Source: an uncultured Gammaproteobacteria bacterium (GTDB taxonomy: Bacteria > Pseudomonadota > Gammaproteobacteria > Arenicellales > JAANXG01). Taken from it: 64,000 nt of DNA. Positions 44,463 to 54,294 of the stretch are shown piece by piece. The position numbers and the translations under genes are program-made. The stretch covers positions 1 to 64,000 of the forward strand of contig CAMYKK010000004.1 of NCBI GenBank assembly GCA_947258975.1, given 5' to 3'. Each line of letters opens with the position of its first letter. Within the stretch, counting starts at the first letter, position 1. A model generated the notes under the pieces. It saw only the letters and a program-made list of their open reading frames with translations. It had not been told where the DNA came from and searched no databases.

Positions 44463-45011
44463 ATGCGTCGGTTGCTAGACGCCATCTACCAGACCAGTGG
44501 ATGGCTGGCGGCGTTCTTTATTTTCGCTATCGCCGGGATCGTGCTGCTGCAGGTTGCCGCCAATCTCATCGATGCCATTGCGGCGGCCGTGACCGGCGAG
44601 GCCCTGGGCCTGGTTATTCCGTCCTATGCGGATTTTGCCGGATTTTTCCTGGCGGCGTCATCCTTCCTGGCCCTTGCGTACACCCTGCGCTCGGGAGGGC
44701 ATATACGGGTCAACCTTTTCATCCGTCATATATCGGAAGCCAAACGGCTATGGATCGAGTTGTGGTGTGCGGCAGTGGGCGCGGGGATCTCCGGTTATTT
44801 CACGTGGTTTGCGTTCAGCCTGGTGCTCGAGTCAATTGAGTTCGGCGATGTCTCACCCGGGATGGTTCCCGTGCCGCTATGGGTTCCCCAGAGTGCCGTG
44901 AGCCTCGGCCTGTTGGTGCTCACTGTTGCATTCATCGACGAGTTGGTGACGATATTGAACGGAAGACGGCCTTCATACCGCGGCGATGCTCCCGGCGGCG
45001 GGGCGGAGTAG
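44463..45011 (+). CDS. dctQ: TRAP transporter small permease
   Basis: A 182-residue four-span DctQ-type subunit. Segments AAFFIFAIAGIVLLQVAANL, ADFAGFFLAASSFLALAYTL, a middle pair around residues 105-130, and AVSLGLLVLTVAFIDELVTI are visible. SGGHIRVNLFI between them is the family motif. It couples with DctM for sodium-driven uptake. It lies 48 bases after dctP, but dctM follows only after 158 bases that contain a repeat. Confidence 0.9.
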   Translation: MRRLLDAIYQTSGWLAAFFIFAIAGIVLLQVAANLIDAIAAAVTGEALGLVIPSYADFAGFFLAASSFLALAYTLRSGGHIRVNLFIRHISEAKRLWIELWCAAVGAGISGYFTWFAFSLVLESIEFGDVSPGMVPVPLWVPQSAVSLGLLVLTVAFIDELVTILNGRRPSYRGDAPGGGAE

Positions 45012-45127
45012 CAACCCCACAAATTGTACCAAGACAGCGAAAAGGGCAGCTAACCGTATGTTTCATATGTCGAGTTCGATAAATGTTCGGTGTCACGTGT
45101 TGTGCCCTGCATCGGGGCAATCCCGTC

Positions 45128-45167
45128 GCCGTCATCAGGGATCCGTGGTGCAATAGGCGGGTTAGTG
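45128..45167 (+). repeat. Dispersed repeat (TGGTGCAATA family) between dctQ and dctM
   Basis: GCCGTCATCAGGGATCCG followed by TGGTGCAATAGGCGGGTTAG ends three bases before the dctM start codon. Related copies occur at 10673, 39113 (minus strand) and possibly 42157 and 19550. It separates two genes that are normally adjacent. Confidence 0.65.
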
Positions 45168-45169
45168 AT

Positions 45170-46474
45170 ATGGAGATCACCCTGCTATCCACCGTGTTGA
45201 TCGTGTCACTGTTCGTGTTACTGGGCAGCGGTGTGTGGGTGGCGTTCTCTTTGCTGGGTGTCGGCCTGATCGGGATGGCTTTGTTTACGTCCGCACCCGT
45301 TGGCCAGGTGCTGGCCACCACCGTGTGGGGTGCGAGTAATTCCTGGGCGCTGGCCGCGCTCCCGTTATTCATCTGGATGGGTGAGATCCTGTTCCGCTCC
45401 AGGCTTTCGGATGATTTGTTCAGCGGATTGGCGCCGTGGATGACCCATCTACCTGGTAGACTGATGCATGTAAATATACTGGGTTGCGGCATCTTTGCGG
45501 CCGTTTCCGGCTCGTCTGCGGCTACCGCAGCGACGATTGGCAAGATGGCGATCCCAGAATTGCAAAAGCGCGGTTATGACGAGCAGATGACCATCGGCAC
45601 GTTGGCCGGTTCCGGCACACTCGGATTGCTCATTCCCCCATCGATTATTCTCATCGTCTACGGGGTCGCGACGGAGGAGTCGATCGCACGTCTGTTCGTC
45701 GCTGGAATCTTGCCGGGGATACTTCTGATGTCGTTGTTCATGGGGTATGTGATGGTGTGGGCGCTGGTGAATCCCGATAAGGTTCCGGTGGAGCCCAGCG
45801 TACCCGGATGGTCGCAACGACTGCGCGGGACCGGCCGCCTGATCCCGGTATTGCTGCTGATCGCCGGAGTCATTGCCAGCATCTACTACGGCATCGCATC
45901 GCCCACGGACGCTGCGGCGGTTGGTGTGCTGTTGTCGCTATCGCTGTCCGGTTTGTCCGGCACGCTGAACCGCAGGACTTTTCTCGACGGTTTGCTCGGC
46001 GCTACGCGAACGTCATGTATGATCGCGTTCATACTTGCCGGTGCAGCGTTTCTCACTGTGGCGATGGGGTTTACGGGGATTCCGCGTTTATTGGCGGAGT
46101 GGATCGGGTCATTGGGGCTTTCCCCCTACATGCTGCTGGCTGCGCTGACAATATTTTTTATCGTTCTCGGTTGTTTTCTCGACGGTATTTCGGTGGTCGT
46201 TTTGACCACGGCAGTGATCCTGCCGATGGTGGAACAGGCCGGTATCGATAAAATCTGGTTCGGGATCTACCTGGTGATCGTGGTGGAGATGTCGCAAATC
46301 ACACCACCGGTGGGATTCAATCTGTTCGTGCTACAGGGATTGACGGGATACAACATCCTGCAGGTCGCTCGTGCCGCTGTGCCGTTTTTTATATTACTGC
46401 TTATTACCGTGGTGGTGATTACCGTGGTACCGGAGATCGTGTCGTTTCTACCGTCGCGGATGGCAAATCGTTAA
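45170..46474 (+). CDS. dctM: TRAP transporter large permease
   Basis: A 434-residue, roughly twelve-span DctM permease. The first ATG that gives the usual DctM N-terminus (MEITLLSTVLIVSLFVLLGS) is at 45170; the in-frame upstream part from 45083 is translated repeat sequence. ALAALPLFIWMGEILFRSRL, GSSAATAATIGKMAIPELQK, AGSGTLGLLIPPSIILIVYG and ITPPVGFNLFVLQG are family hallmarks. The Shine-Dalgarno sequence is weak and lies in the repeat. It moves the ligand with DctQ in the inner membrane. Confidence 0.94.
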   Translation: MEITLLSTVLIVSLFVLLGSGVWVAFSLLGVGLIGMALFTSAPVGQVLATTVWGASNSWALAALPLFIWMGEILFRSRLSDDLFSGLAPWMTHLPGRLMHVNILGCGIFAAVSGSSAATAATIGKMAIPELQKRGYDEQMTIGTLAGSGTLGLLIPPSIILIVYGVATEESIARLFVAGILPGILLMSLFMGYVMVWALVNPDKVPVEPSVPGWSQRLRGTGRLIPVLLLIAGVIASIYYGIASPTDAAAVGVLLSLSLSGLSGTLNRRTFLDGLLGATRTSCMIAFILAGAAFLTVAMGFTGIPRLLAEWIGSLGLSPYMLLAALTIFFIVLGCFLDGISVVVLTTAVILPMVEQAGIDKIWFGIYLVIVVEMSQITPPVGFNLFVLQGLTGYNILQVARAAVPFFILLLITVVVITVVPEIVSFLPSRMANR

Positions 46475-46499
46475 GCGAAGCCGGGATCGGCGTGTTGGT

Positions 46500-47099
46500 C
46501 TAATCGGGCGAGTTATCGATGAACGAGGTGAAAAAGAACGGGATATTCTTCCACTGCTCTGTTTGCTGCAAATAAGGAAGTACGCCATAGTCTTGAAACC
46601 ATGAATCGACAATCCAACGTTCACCGCTCACGCTGTCTTCGATCTGTCCCGCCCAGTGCTGATCCCACATCGTGCGCCGGTACGCACGATCCAGCACGCG
46701 ATGAAAGCGCAGCAATCGGTATCGCTCCAGCAGTTTGAGGTAAGTCGTGGTGTTCATGGACTCATCGATACAGTCCATCTGACCGAGCGAGGTATCGTCA
46801 AACCTGTTTTGTCCCTGGTCCCGGTGAATGGGCGTGTAACGTCCCACAACGACTTCCAGCCAACCTAGGGCATGCTGGATCTGTTTGCGCTCCTCCCCGG
46901 CATCTTTCGCCCGTGGAGCAAACCAATTGACGACTTGCGCCCACTCGTCGTCGGTGATGGCGATGGTTTCGCGTGTATTACAGCCGAAGTTGTAGCATAC
47001 CGGTATCCGGTCGACATCAACATGTGTGGTATCAGCATGACTCGGCGCCGGCGAACACAGCGCTATGACGAGTGTCGTGGCGTGTATCAGTCTGCGCAT
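46500..47099 (-). CDS. Exported protein of unknown function
   Basis: A 199-residue protein with a signal peptide (LIHATTLVIALCSPAPSHAD) and no membrane anchor, so probably periplasmic. It contains four cysteines in the mature part or near it (VCYNFGCNTRETIAI, GQMDCIDESMNTTTYLK). The motif GQMDCIDESMNTTTYL is likely the family core. Its start lies inside the end of the Nudix gene (13-base overlap), so the two are coupled. No function can be assigned. Confidence 0.75.
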   Translation of the reverse strand: MRRLIHATTLVIALCSPAPSHADTTHVDVDRIPVCYNFGCNTRETIAITDDEWAQVVNWFAPRAKDAGEERKQIQHALGWLEVVVGRYTPIHRDQGQNRFDDTSLGQMDCIDESMNTTTYLKLLERYRLLRFHRVLDRAYRRTMWDQHWAGQIEDSVSGERWIVDSWFQDYGVLPYLQQTEQWKNIPFFFTSFIDNSPD

Positions 47100-47578
47100 T
47101 TTACTGGCTGGCTCAGATTGGCAGGGCGGTTCAGATCACGAATGCATTGTAGAGGATATCGATTACCCTCCAGATAGTCGTCGATGACTGCCAACACCTG
47201 TGGGCTTCGCAGCCGCTCGTGTGCACCGCGGATCTGCGCCGCGCTCATCCAAAAGGCGCGTTCGATCTCCTGGTCCAGCGGGATGTCCGGATCGTGATCG
47301 AACACGGTGCCACAGAACGCGAACCGTAGATAAGTGGTATCGGATTGTGGGTGGATCCAGCGGTAGATGCCGATCAGGGCTTCGGGACTGAACCGCCAAG
47401 CGGTTTCCTCAAAGGTTTCACGTTGGACGGCGTCGATCAAGCTCTCCCCGCGTTCCCAATGTCCTGCGGGCTGATTCAACACGAACCGCCCGCCGCTTCG
47501 TTCTTCAACCAGAAGAAATCGGCCCTCACGCTCGGCGACCGCGGCCACCGTCACATGGGGAGACCAAATGTTTGGCAT
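47087..47578 (-). CDS. nudJ: Nudix hydrolase NudJ-like
   Basis: A Nudix enzyme of about 163 residues from ATG 47578. The Nudix box is GHWERGESLIDAVQRETFEE followed by TAW, matching GX5EX7REUXEEXGU except for Ala at the final Gly. NIWSPHVTVAAVAEREGRFL and FVLNQPAGHWE fit NudJ/YmfB, a thiamine pyrophosphate and nucleotide phosphatase. In E. coli nudJ stands directly upstream of mnmA. Here the two keep the same strand and order but are separated by a TRAP operon and an exported protein gene. A GTG or ATG further upstream (47614) is possible. Confidence 0.9.
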   Translation of the reverse strand: MPNIWSPHVTVAAVAEREGRFLLVEERSGGRFVLNQPAGHWERGESLIDAVQRETFEETAWRFSPEALIGIYRWIHPQSDTTYLRFAFCGTVFDHDPDIPLDQEIERAFWMSAAQIRGAHERLRSPQVLAVIDDYLEGNRYPLQCIRDLNRPANLSQPVKCAD

Positions 47579-47610
47579 CGTTGACCCCGCTGTCACACTC
47601 AGAGTCGCGT

Positions 47611-48321
47611 TCAATCCAGTTTGATCTTATCTTTCAACGATGATTTACGCTTCTTTTCCTTGGTGTCGAATTCCTCCATACAGCCTCCCTGATCGATCAT
47701 CGCGCACACCAAGTAATCGCTGATCTCCACGATCACCGCACGGATGGCCTTGCCCGCGGGCGTTTTCTTTTCATTAGCGAGGCGACCGCCGAACCCACCT
47801 CGAAACAAGCCCAGATTGAAACCAAGCCCGCCAGAGCGCGCCTCGACGGTGCGTGCGAAATCGATGGCTCCGGAGGTGGCATTGACGACCCGCAGGTCCA
47901 CCGCGATGTAGGCCTGGTCCTTCTTGCCACCGATGGAAATACCCTTGAAAGAAAAACCACCCCTGGTATCTTGCGTTTTGCGCTCAAAGGCGGACACGGT
48001 GGCAAGCACCAGATGCTTGGCTCCGGTCAGGCGTCCAAGCTTTGCGCCCGTCCCTTTGGTGATGCGCCCCGCCTTGGCCAGGTTTTGCTCGCGCAACACC
48101 GGCTCCAGCTTGGCACGCTCGACGACCGTGAACTTTTTGGTGTTGGCAAGCTCGTTGGTGAGCATTCCCGAAAGTTCCCAACCCACGCCATTGCCCCACC
48201 AATAGGTGCCGGTGGCGGTATTGTTGAACTCCGCCACACCGATGACGGGTTTTTTTGCGAACGCGGATTGCGCAAGCAGCAAAGTGAGGCAAAGGCCCGC
48301 AAACGCCGCTGTTCTTTTCAT
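47611..48321 (-). CDS. CsgG/HfaB-like exported protein
   Basis: A 236-residue protein with a type I signal peptide (LCLTLLLAQSAFAKK) and a CsgG-like domain: PVIGVAEFNNTATG, LTNELANTKKFTVVERAKLE and LTGAKHLVLATVSAFERKTQ match the CsgG/HfaB family. No lipobox cysteine is present, unlike CsgG itself, so it is probably soluble in the periplasm. A Cys pair (CAMIDQGGCMEEF) lies near the C-terminus. No curli genes are nearby, so the role is open. Confidence 0.8.
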   Translation of the reverse strand: MKRTAAFAGLCLTLLLAQSAFAKKPVIGVAEFNNTATGTYWWGNGVGWELSGMLTNELANTKKFTVVERAKLEPVLREQNLAKAGRITKGTGAKLGRLTGAKHLVLATVSAFERKTQDTRGGFSFKGISIGGKKDQAYIAVDLRVVNATSGAIDFARTVEARSGGLGFNLGLFRGGFGGRLANEKKTPAGKAIRAVIVEISDYLVCAMIDQGGCMEEFDTKEKKRKSSLKDKIKLD

Positions 48322-48390
48322 GGTTCGATGAACCTCCCCGAGATGAGTCCTAAATTCAATATAACCGGTTTTTTAGTGCTCTGCACGCAC

Positions 48391-49368
48391 TCACTCTGCC
48401 GGCGGCGCAACCGTGTCGCGCAAGACCTCTCGGTCTTGCGCGGGGTTTTCGTGCGGTTCGAAAAATCCCGGATACATCATTTCAATAAATCGTTTGGCTT
48501 GGGGTGCCAGGAACTTTCCCTGGCGCAGGACGATGCCATAGCTGCGTTTCGGGAAATAGTGATCGAGGGGTATCTGCGCCACCGTGTCGTGTTCGGTTAT
48601 ACAAATGCTGGTGACGATCGAAACTCCCAGGTCTAACTCAACGTATTTCTTGATGACTTCCCAACCACCGGCTTCGAGGGCGACGCGGTAATTCACGTTG
48701 TGTTGTTGAAACACGAGATCGACGATGCGCCAGGTGCTCAAATGACGCGGCGGCAGTATCAGCCCGTAAGGGCTGATGTCATGCAAGCCAACGCGGGTTT
48801 TGTTCGCCAGCGGATGATCCGGTGCCGTGATGAGCAACGGCTCATAGGTAAACGCCGGATGGTAATTGATGTCCTCCGGGACCTCGAGCATCGATCCAAC
48901 CGCGAAATCAACCGCATCGGCGCGCAGCATACTCAGGCCATCACGCCCGGTGACGTTGTGTAGTTTGAGTTGGATCCCAGGATACTGCTGCGCAAAGTGT
49001 TTGACGGTGTTGGGCAGGATGTACAGGATCGTGGACTCTCCTGCCGCGATGTTCAGCTCGCCGGATTCCAGATTGCCGCAGTGCGCGGCGAAAATGTCCG
49101 CGAGGCTGTCCATTTCTGCTACCAGGGGGTGGGCAAGCGCAAACAGCGTCTTGCCCTCGGGTGTGAGGCGGATATGGGGTCCACGGCGTTCAAACAGCGT
49201 GGTTTCGAACTCCCGTTCCAGTGCCTGAATCTGCAAGGACACCGAGGGTTGGCTCAAGAACAGCTTCTCCGCTGCCCTGGAAATGGTCCCATGTTGCGCG
49301 GTGTAACAAAAGGCACGCAGCTGTTTGAGCCGGTTCTGCTTGTAGTAAACAGGCGGATGGGAGGTCAC
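48391..49368 (-). CDS. LysR-family regulator, CysB-like
   Basis: A 325-residue LTTR. The N-terminal winged helix-turn-helix is LRAFCYTAQHGTISRAAEKL followed by FLSQPSVSLQIQALER. The effector domain begins at GELNIAAGESTILYILP. Overall similarity is to the CysB/Cbl-type regulators. It is divergent from aceA, and the 214-base gap between them holds an inverted repeat of LTTR type, so control of isocitrate lyase is likely (inference). Confidence 0.9.
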   Translation of the reverse strand: MTSHPPVYYKQNRLKQLRAFCYTAQHGTISRAAEKLFLSQPSVSLQIQALEREFETTLFERRGPHIRLTPEGKTLFALAHPLVAEMDSLADIFAAHCGNLESGELNIAAGESTILYILPNTVKHFAQQYPGIQLKLHNVTGRDGLSMLRADAVDFAVGSMLEVPEDINYHPAFTYEPLLITAPDHPLANKTRVGLHDISPYGLILPPRHLSTWRIVDLVFQQHNVNYRVALEAGGWEVIKKYVELDLGVSIVTSICITEHDTVAQIPLDHYFPKRSYGIVLRQGKFLAPQAKRFIEMMYPGFFEPHENPAQDREVLRDTVAPPAE

Positions 49369-49381
49369 GGCGGCTCGTTTA

Positions 49382-49402
49382 ACTATTAATTAACTCAATA
49401 GT
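49382..49402. promoter_or_regulatory. Likely LysR operator (ACTATT-N9-AATAGT)
   Basis: A 21-base perfect inverted repeat with arms ACTATT and AATAGT around nine A/T-rich bases. It begins 13 bases upstream of the LysR start codon and faces aceA. The T-N11-A core is the usual LTTR pattern. A second AT-rich stretch with AATATT follows at about 49403-49417. Confidence 0.6.
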
Positions 49403-49582
49403 AAATATTGAAATAATTGTTTTGTCAAATATATCAAGCCTTTTAGAATGGGGGCATCAGCCGATTTGATGTTTTTACTCCGGGGGGACACGGTCAGCCG
49501 ACCATGCAGCATGGGTTTGGCGTCAACATCAACATGCCGCGGGGGCTACGGGCACTTCTCCAGCGCGGGCGAAGGTGAGGTA

Positions 49583-50902
49583 ATGACGAGTATGAGTGAT
49601 CAACAGGCGATTAAGCAGTTGCATGAAGAGTGGGATAGTCATCCACGGTGGCGTGGAATCGAACGCGGATACAGCGCCGCGGATGTCGTGCGCCTGCGCG
49701 GCACGGTTCAGATCGAGCATACCCTGGCGCGGTTGGGCGCAGAAAAATTGTGGGACAGCCTGCACCACGACGATTACGTCAATGCCTTAGGAGCCTTGAC
49801 AGGGAACCAAGCGATGCAGATGGCCAAGGCCGGGCTCAAGTCAATCTACCTCAGCGGGTGGCAGGTAGCGGCTGACGCCAACAATGCCTTGACCATGTAT
49901 CCGGACCAGAGCCTGTATCCAGTGGATTCAGTTCCGAGCGTGGTGCGCAAGATCAATAATGCTTTCAAACGCGCGGATGAGCTTTGCCACGCAGAAGGCG
50001 ATGACGGCATTGATTGGTTTGTGCCGGTCGTGGCGGATGCTGAGGCGGGTTTCGGCGGGGTGCTCAACGCCTTTGAGTTGATGAAAGCCATGATCGAGGC
50101 GGGCGCTGCCGGTGTGCACTTCGAAGATCAGCTGGCGTCGGCCAAGAAGTGTGGGCATATGGGCGGCAAGGTGCTGGTACCCACGCAGGACGCAGTGCAA
50201 AAACTCATTGCCGCCCGGCTCGCCGCCGATGTCTGCGGAGTGCCGACCATTACATTCGCCCGCACCGATGCTGAAGCCGCCAACTTAGTGACTTCAGATG
50301 TCGACGAGCGGGATAAGCAGTTCTGCACTGGAGAACGCACCAGCGAGGGGTTTTTCCGGGTTCGAAACGGTTTGGAGCAAGCGGTTTCGAGAGGATTGGC
50401 CTACGCCCCGTATGTCGATTTAGTGTGGTGTGAAACCGGCACCCCGGACCTGGAATTTGCCAAACAATTTGCCGAGGCAATCCGTAAGCACTATCCGGAT
50501 AAATTGTTTGCCTACAACTGTTCACCGTCGTTTAACTGGAAACGAAATCTTGACGATGCGACCATCGCCAGGTTTCAGCGTGAACTGGGTGCCATGGGTT
50601 ATAAGTTTCAGTTCATCACCTTAGCGGGTTTCCATGCTCTGAACTACACGATGTTCGACCTTGCGAGCAAGTATCGCAAGCATGGGATGACCGCGTATGT
50701 GGAATTGCAGGAGGCGGAGTTCGCGGCAGAATCTCGCGGCTACACCGCAACCAAGCATCAGCGCGAAGTTGGCGCCGGTTACTTCGACGATGTCACCCAG
50801 ACAATCACCGGCGGTACATCGTCGCTGACCGCGATGAGCGGGTCCACCGAAGAGGAGCAGTTTCAAGTCGACGATACGACACCCAAGGCGGTCAGCAGCT
50901 AA
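49583..50902 (+). CDS. aceA: Isocitrate lyase
   Basis: A 439-residue enzyme of the glyoxylate shunt that splits isocitrate into glyoxylate and succinate. The catalytic signature [60 protein letters not shown] and the N-terminal [20 protein letters not shown] are conserved. ATG 49583 matches the E. coli length; an in-frame ATG at 49448 would add 45 unconserved residues. It stands alone and is divergent from the LysR gene. Malate synthase is not in the window. Confidence 0.96.
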   Translation: MTSMSDQQAIKQLHEEWDSHPRWRGIERGYSAADVVRLRGTVQIEHTLARLGAEKLWDSLHHDDYVNALGALTGNQAMQMAKAGLKSIYLSGWQVAADANNALTMYPDQSLYPVDSVPSVVRKINNAFKRADELCHAEGDDGIDWFVPVVADAEAGFGGVLNAFELMKAMIEAGAAGVHFEDQLASAKKCGHMGGKVLVPTQDAVQKLIAARLAADVCGVPTITFARTDAEAANLVTSDVDERDKQFCTGERTSEGFFRVRNGLEQAVSRGLAYAPYVDLVWCETGTPDLEFAKQFAEAIRKHYPDKLFAYNCSPSFNWKRNLDDATIARFQRELGAMGYKFQFITLAGFHALNYTMFDLASKYRKHGMTAYVELQEAEFAAESRGYTATKHQREVGAGYFDDVTQTITGGTSSLTAMSGSTEEEQFQVDDTTPKAVSS

Positions 50903-51103
50903 GGGGCCCACATTGCTCGCTAGGATTCCCGAATGGTACTGACTTCAGGGATCACGACACGCTGAACCGAGTGACCGTTCCCGGGACACGCCGTCAGTAT
51001 CTCCATGTAGGCTCGGCGCCAGCATCCTTGCTGGCGACGGTCCCGGAAATTCTCCCTCAATTCAGCACTTGTTTGCCTCTGTAAGGCTTAAGCAAGTGCC
51101 ATT

Positions 51104-51131
51104 CGGGTCAGAGTCTGCGACTCCGACCCCG
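51104..51131. repeat. Palindrome (GGGTCNGAGTC family), copy 2
   Basis: CGGGTCAGAGTC-TGC-GACTCCGACCCCG matches the core of the palindrome at 36314-36358. Here it is preceded by the GCACTTG/CAAGTGC hairpin, and it lacks the long A/T ends, so it is less terminator-like. Confidence 0.8.
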
Positions 51132-51175
51132 TTTCTTAGAAATGCGGGGTAGATGATGGCGCACGGGTCGGGCAT

Positions 51176-51200
51176 AAAAAACCCGGCACAGCGCCGGGTT
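51176..51200 (-). terminator. Rho-independent terminator of the cold-shock gene
   Basis: On the minus strand the stem AACCCGGC, loop GCTGT and GCCGGGTT run into a T tract, directly after the csp stop. This is a standard intrinsic terminator. Confidence 0.88.
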
Positions 51201-51222
51201 CAAGGATCGAATAGGTTTACCC

Positions 51223-51429
51223 TTAAGGTGCCGAACGAATGACCGAGGCCTTGGGTCCCTTCGGTCCTTTTTCCACTTCGTACTCGACTTCCTGGCCCTC
51301 CGTCAGGGTTTTGTAGCCATCCATCTCGATGGCGCTGTAATGCGCAAACACATCGTCACCGCCGTCTGATGGGGATATGAACCCGTAGCCTTTCGCGGCG
51401 TTAAACCACTTTACTGTTCCCCTAGACAT
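51223..51429 (-). CDS. Cold-shock protein, CspA family
   Basis: A 68-residue OB-fold nucleic-acid-binding protein. [20 protein letters not shown] contains RNP1 (KGYGFI), and [10 protein letters not shown] contains RNP2 (VFAHY). The start ATG 51429 has GGGGAAGAGG directly upstream. The gene is divergent from clpS, in the usual cspD-clpS-clpA neighbourhood of gammaproteobacteria. Confidence 0.95.
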   Translation of the reverse strand: MSRGTVKWFNAAKGYGFISPSDGGDDVFAHYSAIEMDGYKTLTEGQEVEYEVEKGPKGPKASVIRSAP

Positions 51430-51710
51430 ACCTCTTCCCCTTTGGTGAGTAATCGCCGGTAACCGGCTATATTTATTAATAAAAACTGTCGCCGCGGCAG
51501 GTTTCACCGGACAACCAGGATAAAGTTTTCCCGGATTCTGGGCCCGGGTCAAGACAAAAACCGGTTTTCGTTGTCAAATCGGGCGAAATTATTTCCGCCC
51601 ACAGCACCGTTTCGTAAGCTGCCGGGGTTGAAATTTAGCGGTATAACCGCAGAATGTGGGTTAGAAGTTAAACATCGTGACAGCGACGACAGACAACAGT
51701 TATCCGCGGT

Positions 51711-52031
51711 ATGAGTCATCATCCAGATCGGTTCGGCGACAATGGCTTAGCGGTCCAAGAAACCAAGCCAAAATTAAAGAAACCCCGGTTATACCGGGTC
51801 GTTTTGTTGAACGATGACTTCACGCCGATGGAATTCGTCGTCATTGTGCTGGAAAAAATTTTCGCAAAACCACGTGAACAGGCGGTACAGATTATGCTAC
51901 ACGTGCATCAAAGGGGTACCGGCGTGTGCGGGCTGTATCCGCTGGAGATTGCCGAGACGAAAGTGAAACAAGTGATGGATTTTGCTCAAGAACACCAGCA
52001 TCCACTACAGTGTACGATGGAACCAGAGTAG
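51711..52031 (+). CDS. clpS: ATP-dependent Clp protease adaptor ClpS
   Basis: A 106-residue N-end-rule adaptor. [20 protein letters not shown] (about residues 28-47) contains the DD region that contacts N-degrons, and [20 protein letters not shown] is the conserved second half. It binds the N domain of ClpA. It lies six bases upstream of clpA. Confidence 0.96.
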   Translation: MSHHPDRFGDNGLAVQETKPKLKKPRLYRVVLLNDDFTPMEFVVIVLEKIFAKPREQAVQIMLHVHQRGTGVCGLYPLEIAETKVKQVMDFAQEHQHPLQCTMEPE

Positions 52032-52037
52032 GGAATC

Positions 52038-54290
52038 ATGTTATCGCACGAACTCGAAACATCGCTAAACCATGCCATTCAACGGGCGCGCGAAGCCCGG
52101 CATGAGATCATTACCGTGGAGCACTTGCTTGCGGCGCTGCTGGACAACGGTCCGGCCAATAAGGTGTTGCGGGCCTGCGGTGGGGATATCGAGGCCTTAC
52201 GCAGTGAGTTGGACGTGTTCTTGACTGAAAACGTGCCCAGCCTGCCTCCGGAGGACGAATCGGACACCCAACCGAGTTTGGGATTTCAACGCGTCATTCA
52301 ACGGGCGGTGCTGCACGTACAAAGTGCCGGGCGTAAAGAGGTGACCGGCGCCAACGTCCTCGTGGCAATCTTTGCCGAGAAAGACTCGCACGCTGTTTAT
52401 TTTCTTCACAAGCAGGACATCACACGTTTCGACGTTGTCAATTACATCGCCCACGGGATATCGAAAGTGAGCGAATCCGGTGCCGGATTACCGGCTCCGG
52501 ACGACATGGATGAGGTCGGTGAAGAAGAGGCCGCGCAAAGTCCGTTACAGGCCTACGCCATTGATCTCAACGAACAAGCGCGCCGCGGACGTATCGATCC
52601 GTTGATTGGGCGTGAACGGGAAATCGAACGCACCATTCAAATATTGTGCCGGCGGCGAAAAAACAATCCGCTTTATGTTGGTGAGGCGGGGGTCGGCAAG
52701 ACCGCAATCGCGGAAGGACTGGCGAAGAAGATTGTCGATGGAGAGGTGCCGGAGGTTATTGCTGACAGCACCATCCACGCTTTGGACATGGGCGCGTTGT
52801 TGGCTGGCACCAAGTATCGAGGTGATTTCGAGCAGCGCCTCAAGGCGGTATTGGCGGAACTCGATCAAACCGAACATGCGATCTTGTTCATCGACGAGAT
52901 TCACACCGTGATCGGTGCCGGCGCCGCTTCGGGGGGCGCTATGGATGCATCCAATCTTTTGAAACCGGTACTGCAGTCCGGAGCGTTACGTTGCATCGGA
53001 TCGACGACCTATCAAGAATACCGCGGCATCTTCGAAAAAGACCGTGCATTGTCGCGCCGGTTTCAGAAGATAGACGTTACCGAACCCTCGGTGGAGGAGA
53101 CGGTACAGATTTTGCGTGGACTGAAGCTGCATTTTGAAGAGCACCACGGAGTGCGCTACACCCATCAGTCACTGCGCGCAGCGGTGGAGTTGTCGGCACG
53201 TTATATCACTGACCGCCATCTTCCAGATAAAGCCATCGATGTCATCGACGAGGCCGGCGCCAGCGTCCAGCTAAAGCCCGCTCACAAGCGCAAGAAGACC
53301 ATCGGTGTGCATGATATCGAACGCATCGTTTCCAAGATTGCGCGCATTCCGCCAAAAACGGTGTCGGTTTCTGATGTCGGCGCTTTAAAGATCCTGGAGC
53401 GTGACTTGAAGATGGTGGTGTTTGGACAGGACGAGGCGATTGCGGCATTGTCGTCTGCGATTAAACTTTCGAGGTCCGGATTGGGCAATCCGGATAAGCC
53501 CATCGCGTCGTTCCTGTTCTCCGGACCTACCGGTGTCGGTAAGACCGAGGTCACCCGCCAACTCGCGCATGTTCTCGGTATCGAACTGATCCGTTTTGAC
53601 ATGTCCGAATACATGGAGCGCCACACCGTATCACGGCTCATTGGTGCGCCACCGGGATACGTCGGTTTCGATCAGGGGGGACTGCTAACCGACGAGATTA
53701 CGAAACACCCTCATTCGGTGCTGCTGCTCGACGAAATCGAAAAGGCGCACCAGGATGTGTACAACCTGCTACTGCAGGTGTTGGATTATGGAACATTGAC
53801 CGACAACAACGGCCGCAAAGCGGATTTCCGCAACGTCATCGTGGTCATGACTACGAACGCCGGTGCGGAGCGCATGGCGCGCGGCTCGATGGGGTTTACC
53901 CATCAAGATCATTCCGCCGACGACATCGAAGAGATCAAGCGTATGTTTGCGCCGGAGTTTCGTAACCGCTTGGATGCCATCATTCACTTCAAGTCACTGG
54001 ATGAGGACACCATCGATCATGTCGTCAACAAGTTCATCATAACGATGGAACAGCAGTTGGCGGAAAAACAGGTCAATCTCGATGTTGATCAAAAGGCAAG
54101 AAGATGGCTGGCCAAACATGGACATGACCCGGCGCTGGGAGCGCGGCCGATGGAGCGTTTGATTCAAGAAAAAATCAAACGGGCCCTTGCCGATGAGTTA
54201 CTGTTTGGCGCGCTTACCAAAGGTGGGGAGGTACATGTCTCGTCTGATGGCGAGGACTTGATTTTTGATGTGCGCCCGTCCGGGCGTTAG
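52038..54290 (+). CDS. clpA: ATP-dependent Clp protease ATP-binding subunit ClpA
   Basis: A 750-residue AAA+ unfoldase that feeds substrates to ClpP. The N domain (residues 1-145) is followed by D1 with Walker [17 protein letters not shown] and Walker [11 protein letters not shown], and by D2 with [16 protein letters not shown] and [13 protein letters not shown]. The IGF/IGL ClpP-binding loop appears as IGAP/VGFDQGG-type region near residue 610. Length matches the family. It is the partner of the ClpS encoded immediately upstream. Confidence 0.97.
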   Translation: MLSHELETSLNHAIQRAREARHEIITVEHLLAALLDNGPANKVLRACGGDIEALRSELDVFLTENVPSLPPEDESDTQPSLGFQRVIQRAVLHVQSAGRKEVTGANVLVAIFAEKDSHAVYFLHKQDITRFDVVNYIAHGISKVSESGAGLPAPDDMDEVGEEEAAQSPLQAYAIDLNEQARRGRIDPLIGREREIERTIQILCRRRKNNPLYVGEAGVGKTAIAEGLAKKIVDGEVPEVIADSTIHALDMGALLAGTKYRGDFEQRLKAVLAELDQTEHAILFIDEIHTVIGAGAASGGAMDASNLLKPVLQSGALRCIGSTTYQEYRGIFEKDRALSRRFQKIDVTEPSVEETVQILRGLKLHFEEHHGVRYTHQSLRAAVELSARYITDRHLPDKAIDVIDEAGASVQLKPAHKRKKTIGVHDIERIVSKIARIPPKTVSVSDVGALKILERDLKMVVFGQDEAIAALSSAIKLSRSGLGNPDKPIASFLFSGPTGVGKTEVTRQLAHVLGIELIRFDMSEYMERHTVSRLIGAPPGYVGFDQGGLLTDEITKHPHSVLLLDEIEKAHQDVYNLLLQVLDYGTLTDNNGRKADFRNVIVVMTTNAGAERMARGSMGFTHQDHSADDIEEIKRMFAPEFRNRLDAIIHFKSLDEDTIDHVVNKFIITMEQQLAEKQVNLDVDQKARRWLAKHGHDPALGARPMERLIQEKIKRALADELLFGALTKGGEVHVSSDGEDLIFDVRPSGR

Positions 54291-54294
54291 TCGC

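Larger units (their letters stand above)
50903..51222. other. Repeat-rich intergenic region between aceA and csp
   Basis: No gene is seen. A hairpin CGCCAGC-ATCCTT-GCTGGCG spans 51017-51036 and shares GCGCCAGCATCC with the repeat at 34198. A second inverted repeat, GCACTTG and CAAGTGC, spans 51065-51099. The second copy of the GGGTCNGAGTC palindrome lies at 51104-51131, and the csp terminator at 51176-51200. Confidence 0.7.
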
